From assembly GCF_000284415.1 (NCBI RefSeq), contig NC_017059.1, forward strand, positions 2,140,816-2,156,402: DNA of 15,587 nt, given 5' to 3'. A program made the translations under genes and the position numbers. Source of the DNA: Pararhodospirillum photometricum DSM 122. Lineage in GTDB: Bacteria; Pseudomonadota; Alphaproteobacteria; Rhodospirillales; Rhodospirillaceae. Shown one piece after another: positions 14,601-15,587 of this stretch; within the stretch, counting starts at the first letter, position 1, and each line of letters opens with the position of its first letter. The notes beneath the pieces are model-generated. The model worked only from the letters and a program-made list of their open reading frames with translations. It was not told the DNA's origin and made no database searches.

Positions 14601-15587
14601 AGCGGCCGAGGTGCGCAGCGCCACGACCTTTTGGGCCGCCTCGTCGAGGGCGGGTGGCAACGGGTCGAGGCCTGCCACGACCCGGGCTAGCTGCTCGGCC
14701 GAGAGCTGGGCGAGGCCGGACAGCTCCAGGCCCAGGGTTTTGGCGGCACCCAACAGCATGACCCGGCCAGCCGCGCCGGCCTCTACCGCGCCGGTCGTGG
14801 ACAGAGCCTGGAGGTCGGCCACGGTCTCGCGGTACGACGTCGTCAGGTCCCGCAAGGACGAGCCGATGCCACTGGTCAGGCTGTCGATCTGACCCAAAAG
14901 GTCGTTCTGGACCTGCCGGCTAAGGCCGTCCAAGGACTTTGTTAGGCCGACGACAGTGGTCTGAGCATCTAACCCAAACCCCACCACAATGCCGGCGAGC
15001 CGGTCAAACTCCGCCCGCAACGACGCGGCCTTGACCTGCACCTCGGAGGCGCCGGCCGCCGAGCGGTCGAGCGCGGCCAAGTCAGTGAGCAGCCCCCGGA
15101 CAGCGGCCTGGGCGTACTCGCCCTCACCGGCCTTGGCGGCGGCGTCGAGAGTAGTCGTCAGCGACGCCGCAAACTCATCCCATTGCTGCCGGGCGCTAGC
15201 GACGGCCTTGGTGGTCTCGTCGCCCCACGGGGAGGCGGCCTCCAGCTCACCCCGCCAGTGCGCCACCCGCTCGGCGGTGTGAGCGAGGGCGTGGGCGACG
15301 CCCTGGGCCATGGCGTCGGCGGCAGCCGGATCAACGGCGGCCACTTGTTCCAGGGCCTCGGCGCTGGCGCGGGCCACGTCGGCCGCCCCACCGCCCCGCT
15401 CGGCGATCTCACGCAGACCCTCGGCGACGGCGCGCGCCTGTGTCCCCGCCTCGCCGGGGGTGGCGGCCGCCGCCGAGACCTGGGTCGAGGCGCCGGTAAG
15501 GCTATCGAGCCCGACCCCGGAGGCCATGGCGGCCTGCCCGACCAGCCGGCCCACCAGCCCCCCCACCGCGCCACCCGCCGCACCCCC
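11682..15587 (-). CDS. Phage tail tape measure protein, 1301 residues visible, 5' end outside window
   Basis: This is the internal scaffold that sets tail length. The frame is open to the right edge (GGAAGG... precedes a possible GTG at 15566), so the true start is probably beyond the window; residue numbers here count from 15566. The first ~650 residues are Ala-rich helical coiled-coil, including FAEKAVETEKEAQQDRLAAL (about 530). Next come four EF-hand-like loops: DRNRDAVLDAGE (719-730), DADGNGMLSALE (790-801), DTDSDGGLGLKE (839-850) and the degenerate DGTNKGILSVAQ (873-884). Two repeats follow: YLAANPDV(979)...HYWRYGAAEGR(1056) and YAERNTDV(1087)...HWLTYGQKEGR(1134). The end has the tape-measure motif ASPGEYVSTAAA...NAGR and a terminal helix. 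Length and place before tail-tip genes fit a siphovirus-like tail. Calcium-binding loops in this family are unusual. Confidence 0.9.
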   Translation of the reverse strand, partial: GGAAGGAVGGLVGRLVGQAAMASGVGLDSLTGASTQVSAAAATPGEAGTQARAVAEGLREIAERGGGAADVARASAEALEQVAAVDPAAADAMAQGVAHALAHTAERVAHWRGELEAASPWGDETTKAVASARQQWDEFAASLTTTLDAAAKAGEGEYAQAAVRGLLTDLAALDRSAAGASEVQVKAASLRAEFDRLAGIVVGFGLDAQTTVVGLTKSLDGLSRQVQNDLLGQIDSLTSGIGSSLRDLTTSYRETVADLQALSTTGAVEAGAAGRVMLLGAAKTLGLELSGLAQLSAEQLARVVAGLDPLPPALDEAAQKVVALRTSAADLASVLEAAGVEAGVAAGAWSRLSKATADAAIKSTANRLAGKAYLTTLEETAAEAEASWWELALAGGDWAQAATNAAGLVAESVADLSADELRALRREYEAAGTGAAHYRTVMAGLTKALGTATEAAAKEAANLNKDLADQLAEAKAGDTVEDQLALLEREWAEKRQAYLEQGADMALVFELQGLAINKIIKEFAEKAVETEKEAQQDRLAALKDSYDKAKTLADYGTSTGQTLRAYVDSLRSSTTSVSPREAYRAAQETFAGALGVVATSKNETLVKQALERLPTLADAFLAASREATGGSAVHAADRAWVEASLGAIAEILGVSAYDPDAEQTAILTALRDHAASIALQTTAAANLLGDLTRGWRTLDPAGWRAELATHGAVSEAVAAQTWAAVDRNRDAVLDAGEVQAAYALQSLLRSDALAGGLGALLSQGVGDGVRLDTLRGAVLERGVASESAIVRLHQAVDADGNGMLSALEITNALAWQSLTTDGVVANTLAALDGRAAAMAAKLAAWDTDSDGGLGLKEFTALAAQYGASADEAKRIFTSLDGTNKGILSVAQLTADGTWATALHTGDLGPLAKDDALYSSMLSLFGGGGSSNYLSQLVAAQATANGLLAQIAAAEAAGTAPGPGAGGTVAVPRALATADVAQLAAQYLAANPDVASATARNPKELASSWWGALGDARAYTNDSAGGGVLSVTYDPQTGMSVPTSPIDWGSATLPSDATSLALAHYWRYGAAEGRTLFEGEGRTDLKTLHGWAQAYAERNTDVYEAWKDDPGQLSEITVKKENGITNIMHGIDLNFDDFMLTHWLTYGQKEGRSFADGGKTPGPGKVQGPGGPRDDLAYIFASPGEYVSTAAATAQHEGLLASVNAGRVQYLDVLPALVAPVVVPTLLPSTSGSIDMSPLLDRLDALVGQGREVLALVREADTRGEARGARVERLLSHLAEAEADAATYLRWLGSALTRAGRV
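11687..11693 (-). promoter_or_regulatory. Ribosome binding site that decides the baseplate-protein start
   Basis: GGGAGGG, read on the minus strand, lies 6 nt before the GTG at 11680 and just upstream of the tape measure stop codon. It supports that GTG over the GTG at 11698 and suggests translational coupling. Confidence 0.7.

Overview
This window comes from a GC-rich proteobacterial chromosome, most likely an alphaproteobacterium of the Rhodospirillum/Pararhodospirillum type. That placement is inferred from the rRNA order 23S-5S-tRNA-fMet, the high GC content, a chemoreceptor-PilZ fusion and repeated GC-rich intergenic palindromes. I could not confirm it with a database search.

Left part (1-5473): ordinary chromosomal genes. 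The N-terminal half of parE (topoisomerase IV subunit B, minus strand) runs off the left edge. It is divergent from a YciA-type acyl-CoA thioesterase. Next come an OmpA-domain lipoprotein, a 150-residue protein of unknown function and, convergent with them, a large methyl-accepting chemotaxis protein with a C-terminal PilZ (c-di-GMP) domain. Gaps between genes carry two families of GC-rich palindromic elements that may act as terminators.

Middle (5474-6815): the tail end of a ribosomal RNA operon. Only the last ~655 nt of 23S rRNA are present (late domain V and domain VI), followed by an apparently complete 5S gene, an initiator tRNA-fMet and a strong intrinsic terminator. The upstream 16S, spacer tRNAs and about three quarters of 23S are absent. 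A GC-rich palindromic element sits about 15 bp from the break.

Region 6816-7402 has no credible protein gene. It is dense in structure: one solitary 28-nt sequence resembling a type I-E CRISPR repeat, a 19-bp tandem duplication, a perfect 16-bp inverted repeat and about eight further hairpins. Two of the hairpins would have UUCG and CUUG loops if the minus strand is transcribed.

Right part (7403-15587): a prophage tail module on the minus strand, tightly packed and probably one transcription unit. In transcription order it holds a tape measure protein (5' end outside the window), a 514-aa tail/baseplate protein, a 287-aa tail structural protein, a 468-aa tail-fibre-like protein with a C-type-lectin/FGE-like fold, and a small tail-fibre-assembly-like protein. 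The 468-aa protein ends in a sequence with the hallmarks of a diversity-generating retroelement (DGR) variable region. No template repeat, accessory protein or reverse transcriptase is visible here, so if it is a DGR target its partners lie elsewhere or are lost. The tape measure protein also carries EF-hand-like calcium-binding loops and two 'NPDV...HYxxYGxxEGR' repeats, both unexpected in a tail ruler. The best candidates for an undescribed system are this putative DGR receptor-binding protein, the calcium-binding tape measure, and the structured region between the truncated rRNA operon and the prophage.
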